From assembly GCA_017620155.1 (NCBI GenBank), contig JAFZQY010000049.1, positions 1 to 64,000 on the forward strand: a stretch of DNA of 64,000 nt, in the 5' to 3' direction. Under the pieces are notes generated by a model that saw nothing but the letters and a program-made list of their open reading frames with translations, searched no databases and had not been told where the DNA came from. The DNA comes from Lachnospiraceae bacterium (GTDB lineage Bacteria; Bacillota; Clostridia; Lachnospirales; Lachnospiraceae). Of the stretch, positions 36,184-44,977 are shown piece after piece. The first letter of the stretch is position 1. Each line of letters opens with the position of its first letter. A program made the translations under genes and the position numbers.

Positions 36184-38184
36184 TTACTTCTCCTGTCTTA
36201 TACGATCTTCGTATTCATTTCCCGGCAGCGGCTTGGCGAAATAATAACCCTGTATCATATCGCATCCCTGATCAGCCAGAAAATCAACCTGTTCCTTAAC
36301 TTCCACACCTTCGGCCACGGTACGCATGTTAAGGCATTTGGCAAGTTTGATGGCCTCGGCAACTATTATCTCACGCCGCTTATCATCCGCATCGCCTCTG
36401 AAGAATTCCGCATCAAGTTTAAGTACATCAAGCGGAATATCCTTCAGCGAATTAAGCGATGAGTATCCGGATCCGAAATCGTCCATTGATACAGTAAATC
36501 CGTAACTCTTAAGTCTTTTTATCGTGGTAACGAGAGCATTCTTGTCATCAAAGAAAGCGCTCTCGGTAAGTTCCAGTTCAATAAGTTCATGAGGAGTTCC
36601 TATCGCATCCACCGCATCGCGTATCTGCTCTGCCAGATCATCCTCAATGAAATGAGCACGCGAAATGTTGACGGACACAGGAACACAGCTATATCCCTGT
36701 TCGAGCCATCTCTTCTGGTCCATCGCAACATGTCTTAACATATAATGATCGATCTCGGTTATGAAGCCGTTCTTCTCAAAGATCGGAATAAATGCTCCGG
36801 GGCCTTTGAACCCGTATACAGGCGACTGCCATCTGATCAGAGCTTCCGCTCCTTTCAGTTCATTGGTCTGCGGATCGTATTTCGGCTGGTAATATACCAG
36901 AAATTCCTCGTTATCAAGAGCAGACTGCTGATTCTCACGGACGGTGTCAATCCATTTCTGTTCTTCGACCATCGCGGAATCAAAAGTGGCTCTGGCGGAA
37001 TCATCGTTTTCTTCGAGGGTTGCTCGTGCAGCGCAGGCATTGTTGTATTCTCTCTCGATATTGATGTATCTGCGCGGCACTGCCCGACCGTGCTGGTCTT
37101 TGGTGATCCCGAGCAGATCCACTCCGACATGGAATGAGAATTTGTGGTTCTTATCCAGATGCTCAAGACCCGCCATGATGCGGTCAATCCTGTCATACAG
37201 TTCGGTTTCATTGGTATACCGCATCATCACTGCAAAATTGGCAGAGGCATAGTGAGCGATCATCTCTCCGACATAAAGATTGGTATTCACGAAATTTTCG
37301 ACGCGGCGGAGCATCTGCTCACCTTCCGAAACGGAATGAACGACGCAGTAATTTCTGTATTTAACGAATACAAGATCAAGGATCGCATAGTTTATCGAAG
37401 CATTTTTCTTCTTTTTCAGGATCTGCTCACCCTTGATCGTAAACCACATCCAGTTACGGCCGTCAGTCACATCATCCATATAGAAAATATCCGTCAGCTT
37501 ATGCTTTCTGTATACACTGCGGAACATATGGATAAGAAGAAGAACAAAAGCGATGCAGGTGAGCGCCCCAACACAGACACAGAAAACGACAAAGAATATT
37601 ATGTCGTTGTTTTCAAGATGGAAGTGTACCTGTCCTATAAGTTCATTGCCGTCACTTAAGCCGGCTTTTACCCATACGGGAAGATCGAAACTGTCCTGTT
37701 CTTTATGCTCTATTCTGTTAATCTTGTTGGAAAACCGGGCCCAGGTCACAAATCCCTTGTAATCAAAAGTGATCGATCCTTTTTCCGGTCTGATGAAATC
37801 AACATCGGTATCGGCATACATATATACCTGGTCATCATAGGAATAAACGGTGACATATTCTCCTTCTGAGGCACATGTATTCTTGCCTTTCTCGTGAAGA
37901 ATCTTCCCGTCTTCATCTCTTATGAAATAGCTCCTGCCTTCGGCATCAAGCGCATTATATGCCTTATCAAGGTCGCCTTCGGCGGCGTCATACACCTGCC
38001 CCATATATAGAACGCTTCCGTATTCGCTGATAATGCCGCTCGCAACAACATATCTGAAGAAGAACATTACAAACAGCACAAGAAAAACGGCAATGAAGAT
38101 GCCCAGAAAAAGCATAGTCATCGTAACCGACACGACGTTGTTCTTATTGTATTTTCTGAATCCTTTTGTTTTGGTATTACTCAT
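36184..38184 (-). CDS. Membrane c-di-GMP phosphodiesterase (extracellular sensor, dead GGDEF, EAL)
   Basis: A 666-residue protein with a membrane helix at about 20-46, an extracytoplasmic region to about 205 with Asp/Gly-rich sensor-like sequence, a second helix (about 206-232), a GGDEF-fold domain whose motif is ruined (ASANF), and an EAL domain (about 410-660). The EAL residues look intact: EALIRW, SVNIS, ELTESAF, DDFGSGYSS, LKLDAEF and VAEGVE. It should hydrolyse c-di-GMP. It lies between the two sugar-binding cyclase genes, six bases from one and 76 from the other, so opposing enzymes are encoded together. Confidence 0.9.
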   Translation of the reverse strand: MSNTKTKGFRKYNKNNVVSVTMTMLFLGIFIAVFLVLFVMFFFRYVVASGIISEYGSVLYMGQVYDAAEGDLDKAYNALDAEGRSYFIRDEDGKILHEKGKNTCASEGEYVTVYSYDDQVYMYADTDVDFIRPEKGSITFDYKGFVTWARFSNKINRIEHKEQDSFDLPVWVKAGLSDGNELIGQVHFHLENNDIIFFVVFCVCVGALTCIAFVLLLIHMFRSVYRKHKLTDIFYMDDVTDGRNWMWFTIKGEQILKKKKNASINYAILDLVFVKYRNYCVVHSVSEGEQMLRRVENFVNTNLYVGEMIAHYASANFAVMMRYTNETELYDRIDRIMAGLEHLDKNHKFSFHVGVDLLGITKDQHGRAVPRRYINIEREYNNACAARATLEENDDSARATFDSAMVEEQKWIDTVRENQQSALDNEEFLVYYQPKYDPQTNELKGAEALIRWQSPVYGFKGPGAFIPIFEKNGFITEIDHYMLRHVAMDQKRWLEQGYSCVPVSVNISRAHFIEDDLAEQIRDAVDAIGTPHELIELELTESAFFDDKNALVTTIKRLKSYGFTVSMDDFGSGYSSLNSLKDIPLDVLKLDAEFFRGDADDKRREIIVAEAIKLAKCLNMRTVAEGVEVKEQVDFLADQGCDMIQGYYFAKPLPGNEYEDRIRQEK

Positions 38185-38197
38185 TTTTTTGTTCCAT

Positions 38198-38222
38198 GCT
38201 CAATTCCATGGATGGAATTAGC
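38198..38222 (-). repeat. Hairpin 2 in the fusion-EAL gap
   Basis: Arms AATTCCAT (38202-38209) and ATGGAATT (38212-38219), extended by GCT/AGC with a one-base bulge. It lies 13 bases upstream of the EAL start. There is no U-run, so it is more likely an mRNA stability or processing element than a terminator. Confidence 0.7.
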
Positions 38223-38258
38223 ATATGTCCGGAAATACATGGATGTATTTCCATATGC
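38221..38258 (-). repeat. Hairpin 1 after the fusion gene stop
   Basis: Sixteen paired bases: the right arm on the plus strand is ATGTATTTCCATATGC (38243-38258) and the left arm is GCATAT plus GGAAATACAT with a four-base bulge (38221-38240). It begins two bases after the stop codon of the fusion gene. Both hairpins have a CC loop and CCAT-type stem tops. Confidence 0.75.
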
Positions 38259-38260
38259 AA

Positions 38261-41200
38261 TTATATCACTTCTATGAGTTTAATTTCGGATATTCTTCCG
38301 AATATCGGCGGAGCATCGATCTTAACTCCGACCTTGACTGTACAGGGCTCCAGTTCCGTATCCGGAAGCTCATATGTCTGGAATCCGATGTCAGTCGGGA
38401 AGATCCCGCGCTTATATGTCTTTTCTCCGTTACAGGTGATCACGGTCAGATACATGCTCACATCAACACCGGTAGTGTTCGTACCCCTGTAATCAACCAT
38501 CAGCCTGTACTTACCGGCATGAGTTATGCCGATTTCCCTGTTTATCTCGAAGCTGAAATTAGACCTGGACGATACATAAAGTTCTCCGTTCGAACAATCC
38601 ACCTCAACATCTTCGGGGGTATGCCATATCCACCAGCCTTTGGAGCCTCTCTTGAAATCTCCGTTCTTGATGAGGTTCTCTCCTGCCGGGATCTTATCTT
38701 CGGGCTTGGCGGAATATAATTCAGCGATATATGAATCCAGATTCGCTATGCCGGGTAAGTCAGGATCAAAATCCCTGTATGCTTCGAAGGACTTAAGTGC
38801 TTTATGAGATGAGTTCAGCATGCCCATGTTCTCATCCCAGCTGCCGAAATCCTGATCGGTGATACACAGAGGCTCCCAATAATACACACCGGTCTCTCTA
38901 TCGCCGGATACTTCGGCAGCGATCTGCATGATGATCTCAAGCGCTTTTTTCTGTTCATCTTCTCCTGCCGGTAGGCCTGCATATCTCATCATATCCTCGG
39001 ATACATGCTCTTTCTCGCAATGTCTCCATGGATGAGCGGTCTCAACGATATATACGGGGAGATCATATCTCTCGATCAGCTGAGTCATAGTGTCCTTCAG
39101 ATCGGCATAGGTTCCGTGCCAGAACGAATAGAAGCTGATGCCGATCGCGTCTATGCGGTCAAGACCCGCGGAGAACATCGCATCAAACCAGTCTCGCATG
39201 TAATAGAACCTTCCGCCCTGATCCAAGTGTATCATCACCTTGATATCTACGGACATGTCGCGGACTGCACGGATGCCTGCATTAACCAGCTTGGATAAGG
39301 CTATGTAGTCCGGGATCGCTCCGTCGGGGAAAAGCATGCCGCTTCTTATCTCATTGCCTATCTGGACCATATCAGGAAGAGCATCGATCTTGGACAGCTC
39401 TATGAGCACATCACGGGTATAGTCATATACGGCTTTTCTTAAGCTTTCAAAGTCAAGATCTTCCCATGCTTTGGGTTTGCGCTGCTTGCCGGGATCCGCC
39501 CAGTAGTCTGAGTAGTGGAAATCAAGCAGAAAATGCATGCCCTTTTCCTTGATCCTGCGGGCCATGTCAAGAGTATGTTCAAGATTACAGTATCCGTGCG
39601 ATTCCGGGAAATTAGCAGGATCATTCCATATGCGCAGCCTTACGGAATCTACGCCGTAATCCGCAAGGATGTCCAGAGCTTCTTTCTCAGCTCCGGTGAT
39701 ATCATAGAACTTGTTTCCGGCATCTTCTCTTTCGGGAAGGCTCGATATGTCGACGCCTTTGCGGAAAACTCTTCCGGGCTCGTCTTCTTCGGTAAAAGGC
39801 TCGGGTTTCCGGATCTGTCCGCTTCCGAATATCCTCGAAACAGTGCTTCCCTTACGCTCTCTCTTGACCTCATACATATGCTGGTCGGCCATGACCAGAT
39901 AATCCTCAAGAGTCTTGTCGGACGCAGGATCAGTGATGATGAATCCGTGGCTCACCTGTATCTTACGCTCCTCAAGCTGCGAGCTCACCAGATCCATGAA
40001 TCGGTCGAGCTTTTCGGGATATGCATAAGGGATGAAAACTACGAACTCATCTCCGCCGAATCTGTATGCAAAAGAATCCTTGGGTTTGGATCTGACTATG
40101 ACTTTTGCGATCGTGATCAGGACCTTGTCGCCGAAGTCATGTCCGTAAGTATCATTGATCTTCTTGAAATAGTCCACATCGAAGAAGACCATCGCACATA
40201 CAACGCCGTCACGCGTATAGTCCTTGAATCTCGGTGCGATCATCTCGTTGTAGGAGATGCGGTTAAAGAGTCCTGTGAGGACATCGCGATTATAGAGCCT
40301 GCGCATTTCGTCTGCAGCGTTCTTCAGCTGTGTTTGTCTGTAGATATTCTGAAGCCTCTCTATGAATGTCGTATGGACATCATAGAAGAAAGGATTGTTA
40401 TACAGAAAAACAGGTTCAAGAAGGACCGTGGCACCGACCATCTCATCACGGAAATGGATCGGGAAGAACATATAGTTCCTGGAACGCTCAAACGAATTAA
40501 GATATTCGGTCAGATCAGAATAATCCCTTACGCTGTATACACGTTCTCCATGGTCTAATCCGTATACTATCCTTAAGCGGCTCTTATCAAGGCCGTTTCT
40601 GGAAAACCTTCCTTCAAGCCTTGCTTCAAGCAGGGTCTCATCCACTACGATGAACATACCGGAACAATCCAGCGTACATACATAATTCGCGAAACTTTCA
40701 AACAGGCCTTCCATGTTGCGGCACTCGGCCAGACGGTTCTCGAGCTCTAAGATGTTCTCCTCATGACGGTCGCGGTCGACACTGTAATCTATCTGCCATT
40801 TTGCAAAATTACGATAATCTACAAGACCGGTATTGCCGCAGCCGCAGCTCTCTGCCGGTATTATCTTGCTGGTCACATATGAATACTCTTCGACCTCATA
40901 TCCGTCCATGAGATGAAGAAGGATATCGAGTGCACGGCTTCCGAGAACGCCTCTGTTATGATTGACAGTCGCTATCTGGGGCTTATAGTATGCAGCCTTA
41001 TCCAGATTATCGAAGCCGGTGACCTTGAAGTCTTCGGGAATCTTAAGGCCTCTCCTGTCTGCTTCGGCGCAGATGCCTGCGGCAATATTATCGTTTGCGC
41101 ATATGAATACATCCGGGAGTTCTTTTCCGGATTCTCTCCATTCGGACAGATATCTTACTCCGGTATCGTAATCATAATCGCCGAACATGTAACTGTCTTC

Positions 41201-41695
41201 GGTAAGTTCCAGATTGTATTCTTTGTGCGCCTCACAGAATGCTTCGAAACGCTGTATGTTCTCATAGTTTTTCTCGGGACCGCCGGCGAAGACCATGCGT
41301 CTGCAGCCGTGGTGGTGATACATATGATCGACCATGGCCCTCACGAGCTGCTTATTGTCGTTGCCGACATAATGGAAACCCTCGACGAAGTACGAGATAC
41401 TTACGACGGGCACATTGCACTTTTTGAGTTTTCTGACCATGTAGTCTATGACGGCATTGTCAGTCGTATTGGTACAGTCAAAGATGAAACCGTCATACGA
41501 CTCGTAATCCGGCATCTCGAACAGACTGTACTCACCTCGGTTATACTTGGCATCGTGGCTTAAGTTACCGTTGGAGTTAAAGGTATACAGACACAAGTCC
41601 ACGCCGAGTTCCTCAGCGCGGTCAGTGATACCGTCCACCCAGGCATAGGTCACATATCTGCGCCATCCGTCAGTTATAAGTGCTATCTTTTTCAT
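38261..41695 (-). CDS. Four-part fusion: sugar-binding domain, GGDEF cyclase, GH53 endo-galactanase, carbohydrate-binding module
   Basis: A 1144-residue single reading frame. Residues 1-282 are a LacI/GalR-type effector domain without helix-turn-helix (FICANDNIAAG, KVTGFDN, ending AESCGC); 290-455 are a linker with a GAF-like region; 460-612 are a GGDEF domain with GGDEF at 547-551 and no RxxD inhibitory site. Residues about 645-975 are a GH53 arabinogalactan endo-beta-1,4-galactanase domain: KGVDISSLPERED and VRLRIWNDP at its start, acid/base Glu782 in IGNEI and nucleophile Glu885 in VETAHPW. Residues about 1005-1144 form a beta-sandwich (NLIKNGDFKRGSKGWW) like CBM4/CBM61-type modules. No signal peptide: the N-terminus is the first strand of the binding fold. 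The first 612 residues are paralogous to the protein at 34282-36177. Start ATG 41695 has AAGGAT nine bases upstream. Confidence 0.88.
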   Translation of the reverse strand: MKKIALITDGWRRYVTYAWVDGITDRAEELGVDLCLYTFNSNGNLSHDAKYNRGEYSLFEMPDYESYDGFIFDCTNTTDNAVIDYMVRKLKKCNVPVVSISYFVEGFHYVGNDNKQLVRAMVDHMYHHHGCRRMVFAGGPEKNYENIQRFEAFCEAHKEYNLELTEDSYMFGDYDYDTGVRYLSEWRESGKELPDVFICANDNIAAGICAEADRRGLKIPEDFKVTGFDNLDKAAYYKPQIATVNHNRGVLGSRALDILLHLMDGYEVEEYSYVTSKIIPAESCGCGNTGLVDYRNFAKWQIDYSVDRDRHEENILELENRLAECRNMEGLFESFANYVCTLDCSGMFIVVDETLLEARLEGRFSRNGLDKSRLRIVYGLDHGERVYSVRDYSDLTEYLNSFERSRNYMFFPIHFRDEMVGATVLLEPVFLYNNPFFYDVHTTFIERLQNIYRQTQLKNAADEMRRLYNRDVLTGLFNRISYNEMIAPRFKDYTRDGVVCAMVFFDVDYFKKINDTYGHDFGDKVLITIAKVIVRSKPKDSFAYRFGGDEFVVFIPYAYPEKLDRFMDLVSSQLEERKIQVSHGFIITDPASDKTLEDYLVMADQHMYEVKRERKGSTVSRIFGSGQIRKPEPFTEEDEPGRVFRKGVDISSLPEREDAGNKFYDITGAEKEALDILADYGVDSVRLRIWNDPANFPESHGYCNLEHTLDMARRIKEKGMHFLLDFHYSDYWADPGKQRKPKAWEDLDFESLRKAVYDYTRDVLIELSKIDALPDMVQIGNEIRSGMLFPDGAIPDYIALSKLVNAGIRAVRDMSVDIKVMIHLDQGGRFYYMRDWFDAMFSAGLDRIDAIGISFYSFWHGTYADLKDTMTQLIERYDLPVYIVETAHPWRHCEKEHVSEDMMRYAGLPAGEDEQKKALEIIMQIAAEVSGDRETGVYYWEPLCITDQDFGSWDENMGMLNSSHKALKSFEAYRDFDPDLPGIANLDSYIAELYSAKPEDKIPAGENLIKNGDFKRGSKGWWIWHTPEDVEVDCSNGELYVSSRSNFSFEINREIGITHAGKYRLMVDYRGTNTTGVDVSMYLTVITCNGEKTYKRGIFPTDIGFQTYELPDTELEPCTVKVGVKIDAPPIFGRISEIKLIEVI

Positions 41696-41697
41696 CT

Positions 41698-43368
41698 TTA
41701 GGATATCCTTAAAACGAGTGCCTCGTACGGGTACACTCTGAAGCCGGTATGGGGCATCTCAAACTCCATGCCGGTCTCTCTTTTTGCAGGGTAATTGGTA
41801 AGCAACAGCCGCGCTTTCATCCCGCGGAACTGCTTGGGTACTATATAAGGCAGCCTCTCCATGAAGAAAGAGCATATGATCAGGTATACTTCTCCGTCGA
41901 GGCTCCTGGAATATGAATATATATTCGGCTCTTTTGAGTTATGCTCCCTGTATTCTCCGTAGAGAAGTGCAGGGCTTGAGTTTCTGAGTCTTATGCAGGC
42001 ACGGTAGAAATTCAGTATCGAATCACTCTCGGCCTCCTGCTTTTTCACATTGATCGCCCTGTAATTCGGATTGACGCCGAACCAGGGGGGTACCGTCGAG
42101 AAGCCCGCATAATCGCTGTCGTCCCACTGCATCGGAGTGCGCGATGAGTCGCGGCTCGAAAGATGGATCCTGCGAAGTCTTGACTGCTCGTCGTCTTTTA
42201 AGTGATACGAATAATAGTTGTTCTTGGAGGACACATCCTTGTACTGTTCTATGGACATGAGACGGATATTGGTCATTCCTATCTCCTGTCCCTGATAGAT
42301 AAAAGGCGTCCCCTTAAGAAACAGATATACCGCCGCGAGCATCGTGCCGCTCTCACGGTGATGTCTCTCGCTGCCGTAGCGGCTCAAAACCCTCGGATGA
42401 TCATGGTTTTCCAGGTATAACGTGTTCCAGGCTTTTCCCTCAAGCTGATACTGCCATTTGGACAATGCCTTTTTGAGTCTCGCGAGTTTAAACGGCAGAT
42501 GCACATACTCGGTAAAAAGGCAGTCAGCCGTCATGTGGTCAAACGAGAACATCATGTCGAGCGATTTGCTCCTGCCGGTCAGATACTTAAGCGCCGAGAC
42601 GACTGTTGTCATCGGTCCCTCACCGATCTGTACGGCATTGTATTCGTTGCAGACTTCCCTGAATTCCGCCATATATTCATGTATGTGCGGGCCGTCCTTG
42701 TAATACTTCATCTCATCAAGGATCGGAATGACGCCTATGCGGTTGGGAAGTCCCTCTTTTTTTGATATGAAATTGATGACATCCTCGCGGAATCCGTCCA
42801 CACCCATATCGAGCCAGAACCGGAGGACCTTTTTCACTTCCTCCCTGACCGCGGGATTGTCCATGTTCAGATCGGGCTGTTTCCTCGCAAAAAGATGCAG
42901 GTAGTACTGCCCCCTTAGCTCGTCATATTCCCATGCTTTGCCTTCAAGCACAGAACTCCAGTTATTGGGCTTGTCGCGCCAGATATAATAATCGCTGTAG
43001 GGGTTATCCTTACCCTTGCGGCTCTCCTGAAACCACTTATGTTCATCCGATGTATGGTTGATCACGAGATCCATGATGACCTTCATGCCAAGCTCGTGGG
43101 CACGGTCAAGAACCTTCTTAAACTGCGCAAGATCACCGTAATCGGGATGGATATCACAGTAGTCCGAAATATCGTATCCGTAATCCGCGTTCGGCGACGG
43201 ATATAATGGATTAAACCATATCGCAGTCACCCCCAGAGAGCGGACATATTCAAGACGATCGTATACGCCATAAAGATCGCCTATCCCGTCTCCGTTTCCG
43301 TCGCAGAAACTCCTTACCCATATCTGATAAAATACAGCAGTTTTGTACCAGTCTCTTGATTCAGTCAT
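41698..43368 (-). CDS. GH13 alpha-glucosidase (oligo-1,6-glucosidase-like)
   Basis: A 556-residue cytoplasmic GH13 enzyme of the oligo-1,6-glucosidase/trehalulase-like branch. The four conserved regions are present: DLVINH at 100-105, GFREDV with the nucleophile Asp196, the acid/base Glu250 in QIGEG and NHD with Asp323. The FCDGNGDGIGDL segment near residue 21 is the usual calcium-binding loop of this branch. It releases glucose from alpha-linked oligosaccharides; linkage preference cannot be decided by eye. It overlaps the GT4 gene by eight bases and ends two bases before the fusion gene start. Confidence 0.93.
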   Translation of the reverse strand: MTESRDWYKTAVFYQIWVRSFCDGNGDGIGDLYGVYDRLEYVRSLGVTAIWFNPLYPSPNADYGYDISDYCDIHPDYGDLAQFKKVLDRAHELGMKVIMDLVINHTSDEHKWFQESRKGKDNPYSDYYIWRDKPNNWSSVLEGKAWEYDELRGQYYLHLFARKQPDLNMDNPAVREEVKKVLRFWLDMGVDGFREDVINFISKKEGLPNRIGVIPILDEMKYYKDGPHIHEYMAEFREVCNEYNAVQIGEGPMTTVVSALKYLTGRSKSLDMMFSFDHMTADCLFTEYVHLPFKLARLKKALSKWQYQLEGKAWNTLYLENHDHPRVLSRYGSERHHRESGTMLAAVYLFLKGTPFIYQGQEIGMTNIRLMSIEQYKDVSSKNNYYSYHLKDDEQSRLRRIHLSSRDSSRTPMQWDDSDYAGFSTVPPWFGVNPNYRAINVKKQEAESDSILNFYRACIRLRNSSPALLYGEYREHNSKEPNIYSYSRSLDGEVYLIICSFFMERLPYIVPKQFRGMKARLLLTNYPAKRETGMEFEMPHTGFRVYPYEALVLRIS

Positions 43369-44689
43369 CGTTAGCCATCATGCCTTCGTACAGTCTGTGC
43401 AGATCACCCGTAATGGTCTGACGGATATTGCGCGGAACGCTGATTATCTTAGAGAGGACCTCCGAAACATCGGCCGCAGCCTCGATCAGATAGTCTGACT
43501 TATGCTTGCGCCTGCGCGTCAGGGTTCCGTCCTCGAGCATGTCCCTTATCACGCAGTAGCGTTCGTATGCGCGGGATACGCTGTCTTCCCAGGATATATA
43601 AATCTCATCCATGGCGCAGTCGCCGACTCTACGTACTTCGCTCAAGTCTTTGCATACTTCTTTGAGGAGCGCAGCCATGTCCTCAGCCGTCTCCTCTATA
43701 AGATAACCGTTTCGCTTATGTGTAATGCCTTCTGCGGCACACGAATCCTTGATGAGTACCGATGCAAGCCCGCATGCTGCGGCCTCGCGTACCACTATTC
43801 CGTTGGTGTCATATGTCGACGGGAAAAGGAACAGGTCGGCTCTTGTATTAAATGCCCTTAAGACCTCACGGTCATGAACAGGACCTACAAATATCACTTT
43901 TCCGGATAAACCGTATTCTTCGGCCTTAGCCTTAAGGCCCTCAAGATCATCTCCGCCTCCTATAAAGACGCATCTGAAATCCATATTGGCTCTGTTCAGG
44001 ATGTTCATCGCATCCATGATGAGGGGAAGCCCCTTATAATTCATGATCCTTCCGACAAAAAGGAACATGGGAACGCCTTCGGGCAGGTCATAATCTTTGG
44101 TAGCCTCGTAAACCTGGTCATCAGGCACTTTTCCGCAGGGGAAGTCGACTCCGTTCGTCATTACGCGGTAGTCGCCCTGGTAGCCGAGCGAGCGCAGGTT
44201 TTCTCCGGCGCCTTCCGATACGACCCAGACCTCGTCGCAGGCAGAGATATTGCTGATCATGATGCGGATAGTCTCTTTCTTGAGAAGGCCCTCTCCGACT
44301 GCACGCTCTATATCTACATCGAATTTCGTGTGATAGGTGAATACCACCGGCGCTCCGGTCTCATACTGAAGTATCCGCGCCATCAATGCGGATGCCGCAG
44401 GACAATGCGTATGTATGATATCGGGGCCGAACTCCGCTATCTCGTTGATCTCCTTTATGGAAAGGGAATATCCGGTCCTATATCCGCTCATAAGCTTCGA
44501 GGTATCGAGGCTTGGATAATCCAGTACACGGTACGGATAGCAATTATAATCGACATCCGGATACCGGGGTGTGGCTACAACAACCTCCGCATCAGGCATT
44601 TCCTGTATTATACGGGCATAATTCATGACCGTATTGGCGACGCCGTCTATGACCGGCGGAAAAGAATCATTCAGAAGACAAACATTCAT
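43361..44689 (-). CDS. GT4-family glycosyltransferase
   Basis: A 442-residue GT-B glycosyltransferase of family 4. The N-terminal half opens with MNVCLLNDSFPPVIDGVANT and has HTHCPAASALMA, like monoglucosyldiacylglycerol and phosphatidylinositol-type transferases; the C-terminal half has LFVGRIMNYKG and FPSTYDTNGIVVREAAACG, the EX7E region with the first Glu changed. The last 60 residues are basic and may contact the membrane. Possible products are glycolipids or other alpha-glucosides. It is first gene of the long minus-strand run, with a TATAAT about 37 bases upstream. Confidence 0.85.
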   Translation of the reverse strand: MNVCLLNDSFPPVIDGVANTVMNYARIIQEMPDAEVVVATPRYPDVDYNCYPYRVLDYPSLDTSKLMSGYRTGYSLSIKEINEIAEFGPDIIHTHCPAASALMARILQYETGAPVVFTYHTKFDVDIERAVGEGLLKKETIRIMISNISACDEVWVVSEGAGENLRSLGYQGDYRVMTNGVDFPCGKVPDDQVYEATKDYDLPEGVPMFLFVGRIMNYKGLPLIMDAMNILNRANMDFRCVFIGGGDDLEGLKAKAEEYGLSGKVIFVGPVHDREVLRAFNTRADLFLFPSTYDTNGIVVREAAACGLASVLIKDSCAAEGITHKRNGYLIEETAEDMAALLKEVCKDLSEVRRVGDCAMDEIYISWEDSVSRAYERYCVIRDMLEDGTLTRRRKHKSDYLIEAAADVSEVLSKIISVPRNIRQTITGDLHRLYEGMMANDD

Positions 44690-44725
44690 CGCTACTGTTC
44701 TCCGAGCACAAAATCACACTAAATA

Positions 44726-44731
44726 ATTATA
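44726..44731 (-). promoter_or_regulatory. -10 element of the GT4/GH13/fusion operon
   Basis: A perfect TATAAT on the minus strand (44731-44726), 37 bases before the GT4 start. No good -35 stands 16-18 bases upstream, so an activator may be needed or this call may be wrong. Confidence 0.5.
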
Positions 44732-44776
44732 TGCAATTCTCTTAGAATAATCTAGTTTACAGAACATCGGAAACAC

Positions 44777-44825
44777 TTGTAACAATTTCGTAATGGTGCC
44801 TGGCACCGTTACAGAATTGTTACAA
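44777..44825. repeat. 49-bp near-perfect inverted repeat with GGTGCCTGGCACC core
   Basis: Two 24-base arms around a single central base at 44801 match at 21 of 24 positions. The outer parts are TTGTAACAATT and AATTGTTACAA; the centre is GGTGCC-T-GGCACC. It lies between two divergent promoters, without a U-run. It may be an operator, a MITE- or REP-like element, or a remnant of one. Confidence 0.85.
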
Positions 44826-44888
44826 TGGTATTCGTGATTATGCACAATATGTAGGTGCGCGAATTGTATATTTTGTACAGGATTGTCC

Positions 44889-44916
44889 TTGCTTACCTGA
44901 ATTAAAGGCATATAAT
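44889..44916 (+). promoter_or_regulatory. Promoter of the HPr-like small protein gene
   Basis: TTGCTT (44889-44894), a 16-base spacer and a perfect TATAAT (44911-44916), giving a leader of about 55 bases. Confidence 0.65.
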
Positions 44917-44977
44917 AGGGGGCGTAATGAAAAGTCAGATGCAGTCGTCAGGAAGAGGCGACACGGAGGTAAACATT

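Noticed and set aside
39515..40558. A 347-codon plus-strand frame opposite the four-part fusion
   Set aside because: It overlaps the GGDEF and GH53 regions of a clearly conserved protein and lacks a ribosome site.
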